Assembly (NCBI GenBank): GCA_022819745.1 | Contig: JAJEGS010000046.1 | Coordinates: 1-63,598 of the forward strand | Direction: 5' to 3' | From: Candidatus Latescibacterota bacterium | GTDB lineage: Bacteria > Latescibacterota > UBA2968 > UBA8231 | DNA length: 63,598 bases | Part shown: positions 53,242-62,142 of the stretch, one piece after another | How positions within the stretch are numbered: position 1 is the stretch's first letter | Layout of the letters: each line of letters starts with the position of its first letter | Made by a program: the position numbers and the translations under genes | The notes under the pieces: model-generated | Told to the model about the DNA's origin: nothing | What the model saw: the letters and a program-made list of their open reading frames with translations, nothing else | Databases searched by the model: none

Positions 53242-56200
53242 ATGAAGATTGGATTGGAGAACAGCACCGAGCGTACTAAACCCGCGACTTCTAGCAAGCC
53301 CCGGCCCCCTCGTTTAGGCCATCGCTGCGTTGCATCGGCCGCGCTGCTGCTGGCTTTCATCGTGCTGTTGGCGGGGACGGCGCAGGCGCAGACCGTGACG
53401 CGCATCGATCGGCTCAGGCCCAATGGCAACACTAGCATCAGCACCGAGGTCGGCGGTGAATTCAGGGTCCGAATCGCCTTCTCACCCAGCGCCACCGGCT
53501 TGGAACGCGATGAATTGGAAGTCACCAACGGCACGGTCAGTTCCTTCGAGCAAGGAGTGCTGGGTCTTCTCAACATTTGGCTCGTAGTCATTGCCGTGGA
53601 CCAGAGCGCCAGCACCGTCACGGTCAAGGTCCCGGCGGGGGTGACTGACGCCGGCGACAACCCGGCCGCCGAGGTAACCTACACCGTCGTTCCAGCGCTC
53701 ACCGGCACGTTAACCACCACTGCCACCGAACCGGCAATCTCAGGTTTCCGGGTGACCCTCACCTTCAGCGAGGCCGTCGAGCAACCACATGGTGAGGTTG
53801 AGGCCAACACTTGGAGATTCGACGCACAATCTGACGTAAGGGTAACCGGGCCCAGTTATAACTGGCACGAGAGGATTTCAGCCTCAGAATATAGGTATCA
53901 CTGGAACAGCAGCCGCATTGAGAACAGCAGCGTCGGCACCATCATTTTCTCCCTCCCTAGGAGCGTGGTGGCGACCGACAGGGACAGCGACATCTGGAAC
54001 TTAGCGTCCTCCATCGAAATCAAGATCGGCAAAAGGTCCGTTTCCTTTGACCAAGCCACCTATTCGGTCGACGAGGGCGATGCGGTAGAAGTCAAGGTCG
54101 TGCTGAACGCGGATCCCTTGAACACAGTGGAAATCCCGCTGGTCGCGACGCCCCAAGGCGGCGCGGACGCCAGCGACTTCTCGGGCGTGCCTAACTCCGT
54201 GACATTCAACGCCGGTGAAACGGAACAGTCGTTCACCTTCAGCGCCGCCGACGAGTATATCGCCGACGAGGGCGAGAGCGTCAAGATCACCTTCGGCACG
54301 ACTCTGCCAGCAACCATCAAGAGAGGCTCGCGCGCTGAAACGACCGTGACCATCGTCGACGACACCGACACCACGCCGCCGGTACTGAGTACGGCCACGG
54401 TGAACGGAACCTCGCTGGTGCTGACCTACGACGAGACGCTGGACACGGGTTCGGTGCCCTCGACGGGCGCGTATTCGGTCAAGGTAAACGGCGGCTCGGG
54501 GACGGCCCCTGCGAACGTGTCCATCAGCGGCTCGGCGGTGACGCTGACGCTGGCGACCGCAGTGACCACCGGGCAGACGGTGACGGTGAGCTACGCGGTG
54601 CCAACGTCGAATCCGGTGCAGAACCTGGACCGCCTCGACGCCGCGGCGCTGACCGACCGAGCGGTGACTAACAACACCGGCAACGACGCTGCCACGGGGG
54701 CACCGACAATTTCGGGCACGGCGCAGGTGGGTCAGACGCTGACGGCCTCCACCAGCGGGATTGCCGACGCCGACGGGCTAACCACCGTCATCTATCGCTA
54801 CCAGTGGATTCGGGTGGACGGCGGCAACGAGACGAGCCTCTCCGGCGCGACATCGAGCACCTACACCCTAGTATCGACCGACCAAGGCGATAAGGTCAAA
54901 GTCAAGGTCTTCTTCACCGATGATGCTGGCTTCAGCGAGACGCTGACCAGCGACGCCTACCCGGCAAGCGGAACCATTGAGGCGGCAGACAAGGAGATAA
55001 CGACGCCGACGCAGAGGTCGGGGTTGTTCATCCAAGGGTCCCCCTTTCTGCAGGCACTCTTCTTGAATGAGCCAGCAGGGCACGACGGCACGACGGCGTT
55101 CACCGTGCTGATCGCATTCAGCGAACGGATTAGCGCGACCGCAGAGCATATGCAGCAGGCGGTGATGGTGACCGGCGGTACGGTAACCAGTGCACGGGAG
55201 ACGAGTGGCTTAGGCGATCGCTGGGAGATCACGGTGACCCCCAACTCCAACGCCGACGTGAGCATCTCCCTGCCATCGCCCGCCTCGTGCTCCGACGCTG
55301 GCGCCATCTGCTCCTCTAATGACAGTAAGAAGCTGGTGGTGGGCATATCCACCTCCATTTCTAGGGTGCCGCTGACAGCGCGCTTTGATGAGGTGCCGGC
55401 AGGACACCACAGCACCACTCCGTTCGCGTTGCAACTGGCGTTCAGCGAACCGATTGACACGACCGCTGCGGCGCTGACGCAGGCGCTGACGGCGACCAAT
55501 GCTACGATAACCAGCGTCCAACAGGTGGACGACCGCAGCGACCTATGGGAGATCACCCTGACTCCCAACAGCAACGACGCGGTGAGCCTCTCCCTGCCGC
55601 CGACCGCCTCGTGCGACAGCGACAACGCCGTCTGTACCGCAGGAGGATGGAGGCTGTCGGAGGGCATAGCCATCTCCATTCCCCGAGCGGCGTTGACAGC
55701 GCGTTTGGAGGAAGTGCCCGAAGGGCACATCGGCATCCTCTTCACGCTGCAACTGGCGTTCAGCGAACCGATTGGGAGCACCGCCGCGACGCTACAGCAG
55801 GCGCTGACGGTGACCGGTGGCAGGATGAACAGTCTGCAGCGCGTGGACGGTCGCAACGATCTATGGGAAATCCAGATACAACCAGACGCTGCCGATGTGA
55901 GTATCTCCCTACCAAAGACTACCTCGTGCGACGACGAGGGTGCCATCTGCTCCCAAGAGGTCTTGTCGCAGTCGCATCCGCAGGAGAACGATGCACAGGC
56001 CAGCATCCCCTTCTCCGGGTATCTCATGCCCCACACGCTAGACAAGACCGCCGGGGAGAACCAAACAGGACCGGCTAACACCCAACTGGCCGAGTCGTTT
56101 GTCGTCGTCGCGTCCGATGAGGAAGGCGTGGCCATGGCCGACGTGATCGTCACGTTTACCGTGAGCGCGGGTGGGGGCATGCTGTCGGCGAACACCGATG

Positions 56201-57012
56201 CCGATCCTTGTACGTTCGAGTCTGCCAAGTCGTCCATCACCGCCATCACCGATGCCAACGGCCAAGCCACCACGAGGCTGACGCTGGGCAGCGAGGCCGG
56301 GACCAACACGGTGGATATCACCGTCGCGGGGCTGGAACCCGAGCCCTTTACCGCCACCGCCACCGAGCAAACCACGCCCGACATGCTGGCCAAGGTCTGT
56401 GGCGAGGACCAAGAAGGCACGGTCGGCGAACGACTAGCCAAGCCGTTTGTAGTCTTCTTGTCGGACGAGGACGATGCCGCTCTGGCCGGAGTAGCCGTCG
56501 CGTTTGCGGTGACCGCTGGTGGGGGAACGCTGTTGGCCACCACGGAGACGACCAATGCCGATGGGTACGCCCGAACCTATCTGACGCTGGGCAGCGAGCT
56601 AGGGACCAACACCGTGACGGCCACCGTGGAAGGGCTAGACCCAGTAACCTTTACCGCCACCGGGCAAGCGTCGCCCTTGACGAGCCTTTTCGATGCTTTT
56701 CTGAGTGGCAGTGGCAAGCTCATAGCCCTACCCGACAGCCCCCAGTTGGCGCAGAACGCCCCCAATCCGTTCAACAGTCAGACGGTGCTGGCCTATTTCT
56801 TGCCCGCAGCAGGGCCGGTGCGCTTAGAAGTGTTCTCGTTGACCGGACAACGGGTGGCGGTTCTGCGCCACGGGCTGCAGCAGGCCGGCTTTCACCAGCA
56901 CCGTTGGGACGGTCGCGACGACGCAGGGCACTCAGTCGCCAGCGGCCTGTATCTGTATCGGCTGGTGACTGACGAAGTGGTCTTGACGCGCAAGCTCATG
57001 CTGTTGCGATAG
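53242..57012 (+). CDS. Giant secreted repeat protein, cassette 1
   Basis: 1256 residues from the ATG at 53242 (ribosome site AGGGAG; the frame opens 48 bp earlier). The signal peptide ends in GTAQAQT after a long charged leader. Approximate order: 263-377 Calx-beta-like; 380-483 SwmB-like strand domain (TYDETLDTGSVP); 486-583 Ig-like (YQWIRVDGG); three repeats of about 107 residues from 603, 711 and 818, each with LQLAFSEPI and a two-cysteine segment; two bacterial Ig (Big_1-like) domains at 933-1143; and a FlgD-like carboxyl-terminal segment with NAPNPFN. Probably a cell-surface adhesin or S-layer-associated protein. Divergent from the regulator. Confidence 0.85.
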   Translation: MKIGLENSTERTKPATSSKPRPPRLGHRCVASAALLLAFIVLLAGTAQAQTVTRIDRLRPNGNTSISTEVGGEFRVRIAFSPSATGLERDELEVTNGTVSSFEQGVLGLLNIWLVVIAVDQSASTVTVKVPAGVTDAGDNPAAEVTYTVVPALTGTLTTTATEPAISGFRVTLTFSEAVEQPHGEVEANTWRFDAQSDVRVTGPSYNWHERISASEYRYHWNSSRIENSSVGTIIFSLPRSVVATDRDSDIWNLASSIEIKIGKRSVSFDQATYSVDEGDAVEVKVVLNADPLNTVEIPLVATPQGGADASDFSGVPNSVTFNAGETEQSFTFSAADEYIADEGESVKITFGTTLPATIKRGSRAETTVTIVDDTDTTPPVLSTATVNGTSLVLTYDETLDTGSVPSTGAYSVKVNGGSGTAPANVSISGSAVTLTLATAVTTGQTVTVSYAVPTSNPVQNLDRLDAAALTDRAVTNNTGNDAATGAPTISGTAQVGQTLTASTSGIADADGLTTVIYRYQWIRVDGGNETSLSGATSSTYTLVSTDQGDKVKVKVFFTDDAGFSETLTSDAYPASGTIEAADKEITTPTQRSGLFIQGSPFLQALFLNEPAGHDGTTAFTVLIAFSERISATAEHMQQAVMVTGGTVTSARETSGLGDRWEITVTPNSNADVSISLPSPASCSDAGAICSSNDSKKLVVGISTSISRVPLTARFDEVPAGHHSTTPFALQLAFSEPIDTTAAALTQALTATNATITSVQQVDDRSDLWEITLTPNSNDAVSLSLPPTASCDSDNAVCTAGGWRLSEGIAISIPRAALTARLEEVPEGHIGILFTLQLAFSEPIGSTAATLQQALTVTGGRMNSLQRVDGRNDLWEIQIQPDAADVSISLPKTTSCDDEGAICSQEVLSQSHPQENDAQASIPFSGYLMPHTLDKTAGENQTGPANTQLAESFVVVASDEEGVAMADVIVTFTVSAGGGMLSANTDADPCTFESAKSSITAITDANGQATTRLTLGSEAGTNTVDITVAGLEPEPFTATATEQTTPDMLAKVCGEDQEGTVGERLAKPFVVFLSDEDDAALAGVAVAFAVTAGGGTLLATTETTNADGYARTYLTLGSELGTNTVTATVEGLDPVTFTATGQASPLTSLFDAFLSGSGKLIALPDSPQLAQNAPNPFNSQTVLAYFLPAAGPVRLEVFSLTGQRVAVLRHGLQQAGFHQHRWDGRDDAGHSVASGLYLYRLVTDEVVLTRKLMLLR

Positions 57013-57082
57013 CCCCAAACAAGTAGTCATGGATTAATAACGTCGTCTGTAATCCAAGTAAATAAGGTGTATTGTCTTGCAT

Positions 57083-57104
57083 AAAGGACGATATCTCGTC
57101 CTTT
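57083..57104. terminator. Terminator-like palindrome after the cassette 1 surface gene
   Basis: AAAGGACGA / TCGTCCTTT, a 9-bp stem with loop TATC followed by T-rich sequence, 70 bp after the surface gene and before the convergent metalloprotease. It is nearly the same palindrome (GGACGATATCTCGTCC) as the candidate operators upstream of that surface gene, so it may bind the same protein. Confidence 0.55.
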
Positions 57105-57143
57105 TCAAATTGAAATGTTTTTAACTCTTCGATCGTATTTTTA

Positions 57144-58154
57144 TCACTCATTGCTAGCTTCCAATTCCTTTATCTGACTGTATTCTACATGACAACGAGG
57201 CTTCTGCCCATTAATCACAATCGGCTTTGCCGCCGCAACATAATTAGGATTTCGTGGATCTTTACTCCATGAAACTCTTGTATCATTAGCTTCATCATAA
57301 TAAACCACGTACCCCAAATCATTTAAAACACCAATACTTGCCAAAGATATATCCTTATCTTTCACATGATTATACCCATATCCCTGAAACATAACATCCC
57401 AATAACCCCTCCATTTAAGATGATGAGCATCAAAATGTCCTTCATCCTCCATTGGAATAGATCCTTGTTTGTTTGTCATAACACGAAACGCCAAGTTTCC
57501 ATTTTCACCAGTATACAAAAAATTAGATGCCGTAGAAAGAGACTTTCCAACAAGCTTTTTTCCCGATAAAACCCGCTTATTAATTCCCAATGCATGACCT
57601 AATTCATGGATACAAATACTATACCACTGATCCGTCGTAATCTCTCCCGACCTTATATCCTCCAATGTATATTCAGGAATTCCAAATCCTACAATCGGAA
57701 CCTGAGTACCTTCTTCAGAATTCTCAAACCAATAATAATTAGAATAAGCTATTATAAAAGACTCCCCATCCTCTTTTTCCATTTCCTCATCAATAAAAAC
57801 CCACAACTCAATATCCGACCAGTCTAAATAATTCTCAGGCAACCAAACTTCCACCGTATCCTGACCAAATTCAAGAGAAAAAGACCCATCCGGCATAACC
57901 AAATGCTCTGCAAAATGACCCCAAGAAATTACACTCTCCCATCGTTGAGCCGCCCGTCTTATCTCCATTGAATACTCATATGGTATCTTCTCTTCATCCC
58001 ACAACCACCCATTATGATTTATTCTAAAATCAAACCCCAACGCCTCATTCGACTTACCAGCAGGTTGAGTAATAGAAACCGATTGAACTGGATTACTGGA
58101 ATGCTCAGAGCACCCAAAAGACAACAACACTAAAATCAATATAAATCCAAACAT
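57144..58154 (-). CDS. M8 (leishmanolysin)-like metallopeptidase lipoprotein
   Basis: 336 residues, visibly A+T-richer than its neighbours. A hydrophobic leader with lipobox-like SFGC (Cys15) marks an exported lipoprotein. Zinc motif HELGHALG (183-190, His183, Glu184, His187) is followed by a later HFDAHHLKWRGYWDVM segment and ISLASIGVLNDLGY. That fits leishmanolysin-like enzymes, in which the third zinc ligand and the Met-turn lie well after the HExxH. It sits between the two cassettes, opposite to the surface gene. It could process surface proteins. Likely acquired by transfer, judged from composition. Confidence 0.7.
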   Translation of the reverse strand: MFGFILILVLLSFGCSEHSSNPVQSVSITQPAGKSNEALGFDFRINHNGWLWDEEKIPYEYSMEIRRAAQRWESVISWGHFAEHLVMPDGSFSLEFGQDTVEVWLPENYLDWSDIELWVFIDEEMEKEDGESFIIAYSNYYWFENSEEGTQVPIVGFGIPEYTLEDIRSGEITTDQWYSICIHELGHALGINKRVLSGKKLVGKSLSTASNFLYTGENGNLAFRVMTNKQGSIPMEDEGHFDAHHLKWRGYWDVMFQGYGYNHVKDKDISLASIGVLNDLGYVVYYDEANDTRVSWSKDPRNPNYVAAAKPIVINGQKPRCHVEYSQIKELEASNE

Positions 58155-58175
58155 GACTAACTTCCTTCCTCTCTA

Positions 58176-61100
58176 TTAGGAACGTTTAATACCCAACTTT
58201 CTCATTTTGCCGTACAGCGTCGAAGCCGGCACCCCCAGCAGAGCCGCCGCCCCTTTTGGCCCCTTGATCCGCCAATTGGTAGCGTTGAGTACTTCGAGAA
58301 TATAGCGGCGTTCAAATTCAAGGAGCGGCATTATTTCGCGGCCTTGAGCAACGGATAATGCCCTTCCTTTAAGGCCAAGAGTGGAGTCTGCAATGTCGAA
58401 ACCGCACTGCATGAGATCGGTCGTGCTGATTTGAGAGTCATTGCACGCTATTACTACCCGCTGCATGAAATGCTCCAGTTCCCGCACATTCCCCGGCCAA
58501 TCATAGGCGTGTAGCATTTCCATGACCTCGGAACTCAAGGAGGCAGGTTTCTTGTCGAGGTAGGCTGCCATGCGGTTATTGAAAAACTCGACCAGGGCCG
58601 GGATGTCCTCCCTGTGTTCGCGCAAGGGCGGGACGTACAGCGCAAAAAGCTGGAGGCGCGAATACAACTCCGCGCGAAAAACACCGGCCTGTACCATCTT
58701 TTCCAGGTCGCGGCTAGTCGAGGCGACCATACGCGTCTGCGTGGTTAGTGTCTGGTTGCCACCAACCCGCTCAAACGTGCGCTCTGCCAACAGGCGCAGG
58801 ATCTTGTCCTGCGTTTCCAACGGCATCTCGCCGATTTCATCCAAAAACAGGGTGCCGTCTTTGGCCCGTTCCACCTTGCCTACTTTGCTAGTAGCTGTCT
58901 CGTTTTCGCGACCAAAGAGTTCACTGTCGATCAAGGCTTGGGATAAGGCCCCGCAGTTGACATGGATAAAAGGGCCGTTGCCATAGGCACTTAACTCATG
59001 TAATGCCCGCGCCGCCGACCCCTTACCCACCCTTGTTTCGCCTAGAATCAGTACGGTCAGATCGGTGGGTGCCACCTCCATCAGTCTGGTTTGAAACTGA
59101 CGCAAGCCCTTAGTCTGGCCGAGCCATTGGTTGCCCCCATTAAACGCGGCCCCCGGTTTTACCGCGAGCGGCACCTGCGCCGGTTCTGAGTAATTGAGAT
59201 CGCGATCTATCGCCCGGACTTGAAAGGTGTAGTCGCCCGGCGGCAGGTTTTGATAACAGGCTCGTAGCTCTCGGGTCGCGGGATTCCAGCCGACATCGTA
59301 TCCCTGCAAGCGATAGACATAGAGCATGTCGCGGGGATGGGTGGAAAAACTCATTCCCTTGTACTCGAAAATCACCGGCTGCCCCACCGTGGAGGAGCAG
59401 ACTTCTCCTATGGTCTCATAGACCTGATCGGTAGTAACCCGGATGAGACGCATCAAGGGCGGCGTTTGCTTCGGTCGGTAGCGTATGATGGAACCTAGGA
59501 CCGTGCCCAACCAGAAGGTGCCGTCGCGATCTTCGAGGATGCGGCAAACGGGTCCCATATGAGGTGATTTGATGGTTTGAAAAAGCCGACCGTCGTAGAG
59601 GGCCACACCCTTGTCTGTGCCGATCCAGAGATGTCCCCTTGCATCTTCAAACAGACAGTCGATGCGGCTACTCGGCAGCCCGTCTTCGGTGGTGAAGGTG
59701 CGGAAGCTGTTGCCGTCAAAGCAACTGATACCACCCCGCGTAGCGATCCATAGGTTGTCATGGCGGTCTACTAGCAGGTCGTTTACATGGTTGTCGATCA
59801 GCCCGTCTTCGACTCCATACCATGTAAGACCCTCTTTAGGATGCCAGCGAGCGAAGCCGGTACCGCTCGTTGGGCTGTCTCTATCGGTCAAATGGAAATA
59901 GATTTCGCCGTTGCGTGTGGCAAGTACTGTGCCAATGCGGTTAAGAGGTGTCTTTTTCTGGTCCTCGGCAAAAATGGTTTGGCACTGCTCGCCCTGTTGG
60001 TACGCGATCTTTAATGGGCTAGCCAAAAGTTTTTCTCTTTGGCTTATGGTGTAGTGTTCCCAATAGCCGAAAATGAATCGTCCTTGCCGGTCTTGCGTAA
60101 TGCTGCTGATACCCCCTGCGTCTGAATCAGCCGCTATGTTCTTTTTCTTTACCTTCTGTCCTTCGCATCGGAACAGACCATCGCCGCCGCCAAACCACAG
60201 GTGTCCCCCAAGGTCCTCGTAGATGGAGAAACAGTTGCCGACATCAGAGCCCCCTTCAGGAACTACGAATGTAAAGTGTTCGCCATCAAAGCGGGCGATG
60301 CTTTTGGTATTACGGTTGAGATAAGGGGACGCATACCCGACCCATATATCACCGTGCCGGTCTTGCGCGATCTGCGAGATTTCTCTCGGGGTTTTAGATT
60401 CGTTAGCACGAGGGTCGAAAACGTTGATACTATACGCATCATACAACCCGACGCCGTTCCACGTGGCGAACCAAAACTGGTGCTCGCGATCATGGAACAC
60501 GGCCTTGACCGCGGAGTGGGGTAGGCCATCGGCCGCGGGAAATCGGCTGAACCCGTCGTCGTCTTGGTAGAACACTCCACCCAACGTGCAAAACCATATC
60601 CGACCTTCTCGGTCGCACATAGTATAACGCAACCAAGGATTCGCACCGACCTCAACAGCCTGTAAGGTGCTATTGGCATAGAGCTGAAATCGGCCTTTCT
60701 CAATCCAACCGATCCACACCTTGCCGGTATGGTCCTGGCCCACGGCATAACTGGCCTCAGCCCAGGGAAACCCCTCATCCGCTTCGTAGCGGTGGAAGGA
60801 TGCACCATCGTAGCGGAAGAGGTGCTTAAAGCCAAACCACAGGTGGCCTTGTGGGTCTTGGGCGATGCCTCGACAAAGGGAGATCCTCGTAGAAAAAGGC
60901 TGCCGGTACTGCTGGCGGTAAAGCGGAGTCAGGTCGTGGAACGCCGTGCCGTCGTAATAGCCCAAGGTATCCTCGCCACCCAACCAGATACGGCCCTGAC
61001 GATCCTCGTAGATGAACTGCACCCAACGGCCGGCAATGCCGTCGTCCTCCAAAGGGTGGAAATCTGCGCCGTCATACCAGCAGACTCCCTTTGAGGTACT

Positions 61101-61340
61101 AAACCACAACCGCTCCTGACGATCTTGCTGAATAAAGAAGACTTGGTCGTCAATAAGACCGTCCTCGGTCGTGAAATGCTGGAACGCATCCCCGTCAAAG
61201 CGGCTGGCACCGTTGTCCCAGGTGGCGAACCAGATATACCCTTCCCTATCCTCGGTGATGTGTTCAATGCGCAGCGATGGTAGGCCATCGTGTGTAGAAT
61301 ACGTCTTCCAGGTGCCCATGCGGCTAAGTGGCTTGATCAT
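58176..61340 (-). CDS. Giant one-component regulator, cassette 2
   Basis: 1054 residues, collinear with the cassette 1 regulator from MIK-LSR-GTWKTYST to the shared carboxyl terminus KLGIKRS. Propeller repeats occupy residues 10-640, then a Y_Y_Y domain. The AAA+ domain has LILGETRVGKGSAA as Walker A and GTLFLDEIGEM as Walker B, and the GAFTGA loop is again replaced (RENETATSKVGKVE after ELFG). The Fis-like helix-turn-helix is AALLGVPASTLYGKMRKL. No signal peptide or membrane segment. It is divergent from the second surface-protein gene and follows the lipoprotein on the same strand. Its specificity is expected to differ from that of cassette 1, as the palindromes do. Confidence 0.82.
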   Translation of the reverse strand: MIKPLSRMGTWKTYSTHDGLPSLRIEHITEDREGYIWFATWDNGASRFDGDAFQHFTTEDGLIDDQVFFIQQDRQERLWFSTSKGVCWYDGADFHPLEDDGIAGRWVQFIYEDRQGRIWLGGEDTLGYYDGTAFHDLTPLYRQQYRQPFSTRISLCRGIAQDPQGHLWFGFKHLFRYDGASFHRYEADEGFPWAEASYAVGQDHTGKVWIGWIEKGRFQLYANSTLQAVEVGANPWLRYTMCDREGRIWFCTLGGVFYQDDDGFSRFPAADGLPHSAVKAVFHDREHQFWFATWNGVGLYDAYSINVFDPRANESKTPREISQIAQDRHGDIWVGYASPYLNRNTKSIARFDGEHFTFVVPEGGSDVGNCFSIYEDLGGHLWFGGGDGLFRCEGQKVKKKNIAADSDAGGISSITQDRQGRFIFGYWEHYTISQREKLLASPLKIAYQQGEQCQTIFAEDQKKTPLNRIGTVLATRNGEIYFHLTDRDSPTSGTGFARWHPKEGLTWYGVEDGLIDNHVNDLLVDRHDNLWIATRGGISCFDGNSFRTFTTEDGLPSSRIDCLFEDARGHLWIGTDKGVALYDGRLFQTIKSPHMGPVCRILEDRDGTFWLGTVLGSIIRYRPKQTPPLMRLIRVTTDQVYETIGEVCSSTVGQPVIFEYKGMSFSTHPRDMLYVYRLQGYDVGWNPATRELRACYQNLPPGDYTFQVRAIDRDLNYSEPAQVPLAVKPGAAFNGGNQWLGQTKGLRQFQTRLMEVAPTDLTVLILGETRVGKGSAARALHELSAYGNGPFIHVNCGALSQALIDSELFGRENETATSKVGKVERAKDGTLFLDEIGEMPLETQDKILRLLAERTFERVGGNQTLTTQTRMVASTSRDLEKMVQAGVFRAELYSRLQLFALYVPPLREHREDIPALVEFFNNRMAAYLDKKPASLSSEVMEMLHAYDWPGNVRELEHFMQRVVIACNDSQISTTDLMQCGFDIADSTLGLKGRALSVAQGREIMPLLEFERRYILEVLNATNWRIKGPKGAAALLGVPASTLYGKMRKLGIKRS

Positions 61341-61732
61341 AAAAAAGTACCCTATTCCCTAAAATCAGGATAACCCTCCGGGTGCGGTTTTACCTTCTGA
61401 TTTTATGATATATTGATTGAGTGTATTCGGAAAAATATAACACATTGGGTAAATGCACAATCTCGTTTTCATTCGAGTGAATCAAGTATATTAGAGGATT
61501 TTAAACTGCTTTTATTGAGGACCATATATGGTCTGAAATATAAAAAAGGCCATATATGGTCCTTTTTATATAATCACCATTTTGCAAAGTTACATTTTAT
61601 AATTATCGATTGTTACAAATTAAATCAGGTAATTATTTACTTTTTGCAAAAATCGTATATTTTTTTCTCATCCACCTTGCGTAGAGACTCGCATGTCGAT
61701 TTTCTATGTTGTACTACATAGCCATAGTGTTA
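61341..61732. promoter_or_regulatory. A+T-rich control region of cassette 2 with palindromes
   Basis: 392 bp with no convincing gene. GACCATATATGGTC (61520-61533) and CCATATATGG (61550-61559, extended by AAAAAAGG and TCCTTTTT) have centres at 61526.5 and 61554.5, 28 bp apart as in cassette 1. AACACATTGG at 61438 corresponds to 52946. The second palindrome with its A and T arms could also act as a bidirectional terminator. The core CCATATATGG differs from the CGATATATCG of cassette 1 at symmetric positions. Confidence 0.6.
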
Positions 61733-61882
61733 GTGAAGGGGTCGCTCCCCTTCACTTCGCTTGGCGAATAGACACAGGAATACCCTGCATACTCTGCGTG
61801 AGGTGGCCATAGCCGGCCCCGCTTTATAGGGAGCCGATTCACCTTTCACACAGAGGAAACATTACCTTCATCATGCAGAGTA
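61733..61882 (+). ncRNA. Candidate structured RNA leader
   Basis: A 9-bp hairpin GTGAAGGGG-TCGCT-CCCCTTCAC (61733-61755) is followed by a 12-bp long-range stem, TACTCTGCGTGA (61790-61801) with TCATGCAGAGTA (61871-61882). The stem encloses a second hairpin (GGTG/CACC with CGGCCCC/GGGAGCCG) and an AGAGGAAA ribosome site. The outer stem contains the ATG at 61873, so folding would hide that start. No known riboswitch class is recognised. Absent from cassette 1. Confidence 0.4.
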
Positions 61883-62142
61883 GAAGCCTTCTTGCCTGTA
61901 CGCTATTTAAGAGCCAAGACTACAGCCACCTACATCTTCCTTCCTCGCGTCCCATCTATCGGACGCAACCGCTTATCGTTCCAATCTCTCCCGGCCTAGC
62001 GACTTAGGTTGGCGTTGGCGTTCGTCGCCCTGTTCGCCACGGCAGCCCAAGCGCAGACGGACGATTCTGTCCACGAGGGCTACGTACGCGAGCCGCGTCG
62101 TCCACGTCGCGAAAACATTAAACAGGAGGAATATCTTCAACC
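61873..62142 (+). pseudogene. Remnant signal-peptide coding segment of a third surface protein
   Basis: From the ATG at 61873 a 44-residue frame (MQSRSLLACTLFKSQ...) ends at a stop near 62007. A shifted frame beginning around 62000 reads RLRLALAFVALFATAAQAQT, very like the signal-peptide ends of both surface proteins (AALLLAFIVLLAGTAQAQT and LALVLAFVVLCTTTAQAQT). A frameshifted leftover of the 5' end of a related gene, just before the intact one, explains this. Confidence 0.4.

Noticed and set aside
53242..57012. Diversity-generating retroelement target
   Set aside because: No reverse transcriptase, accessory gene or template repeat is present; variation would have to come from recombination between repeats.
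61413..61721. Open frame of about 100 codons in the A+T-rich gap
   Set aside because: Spans the palindromes and control region, has no ribosome site or recognisable sequence, and long frames arise by chance here.
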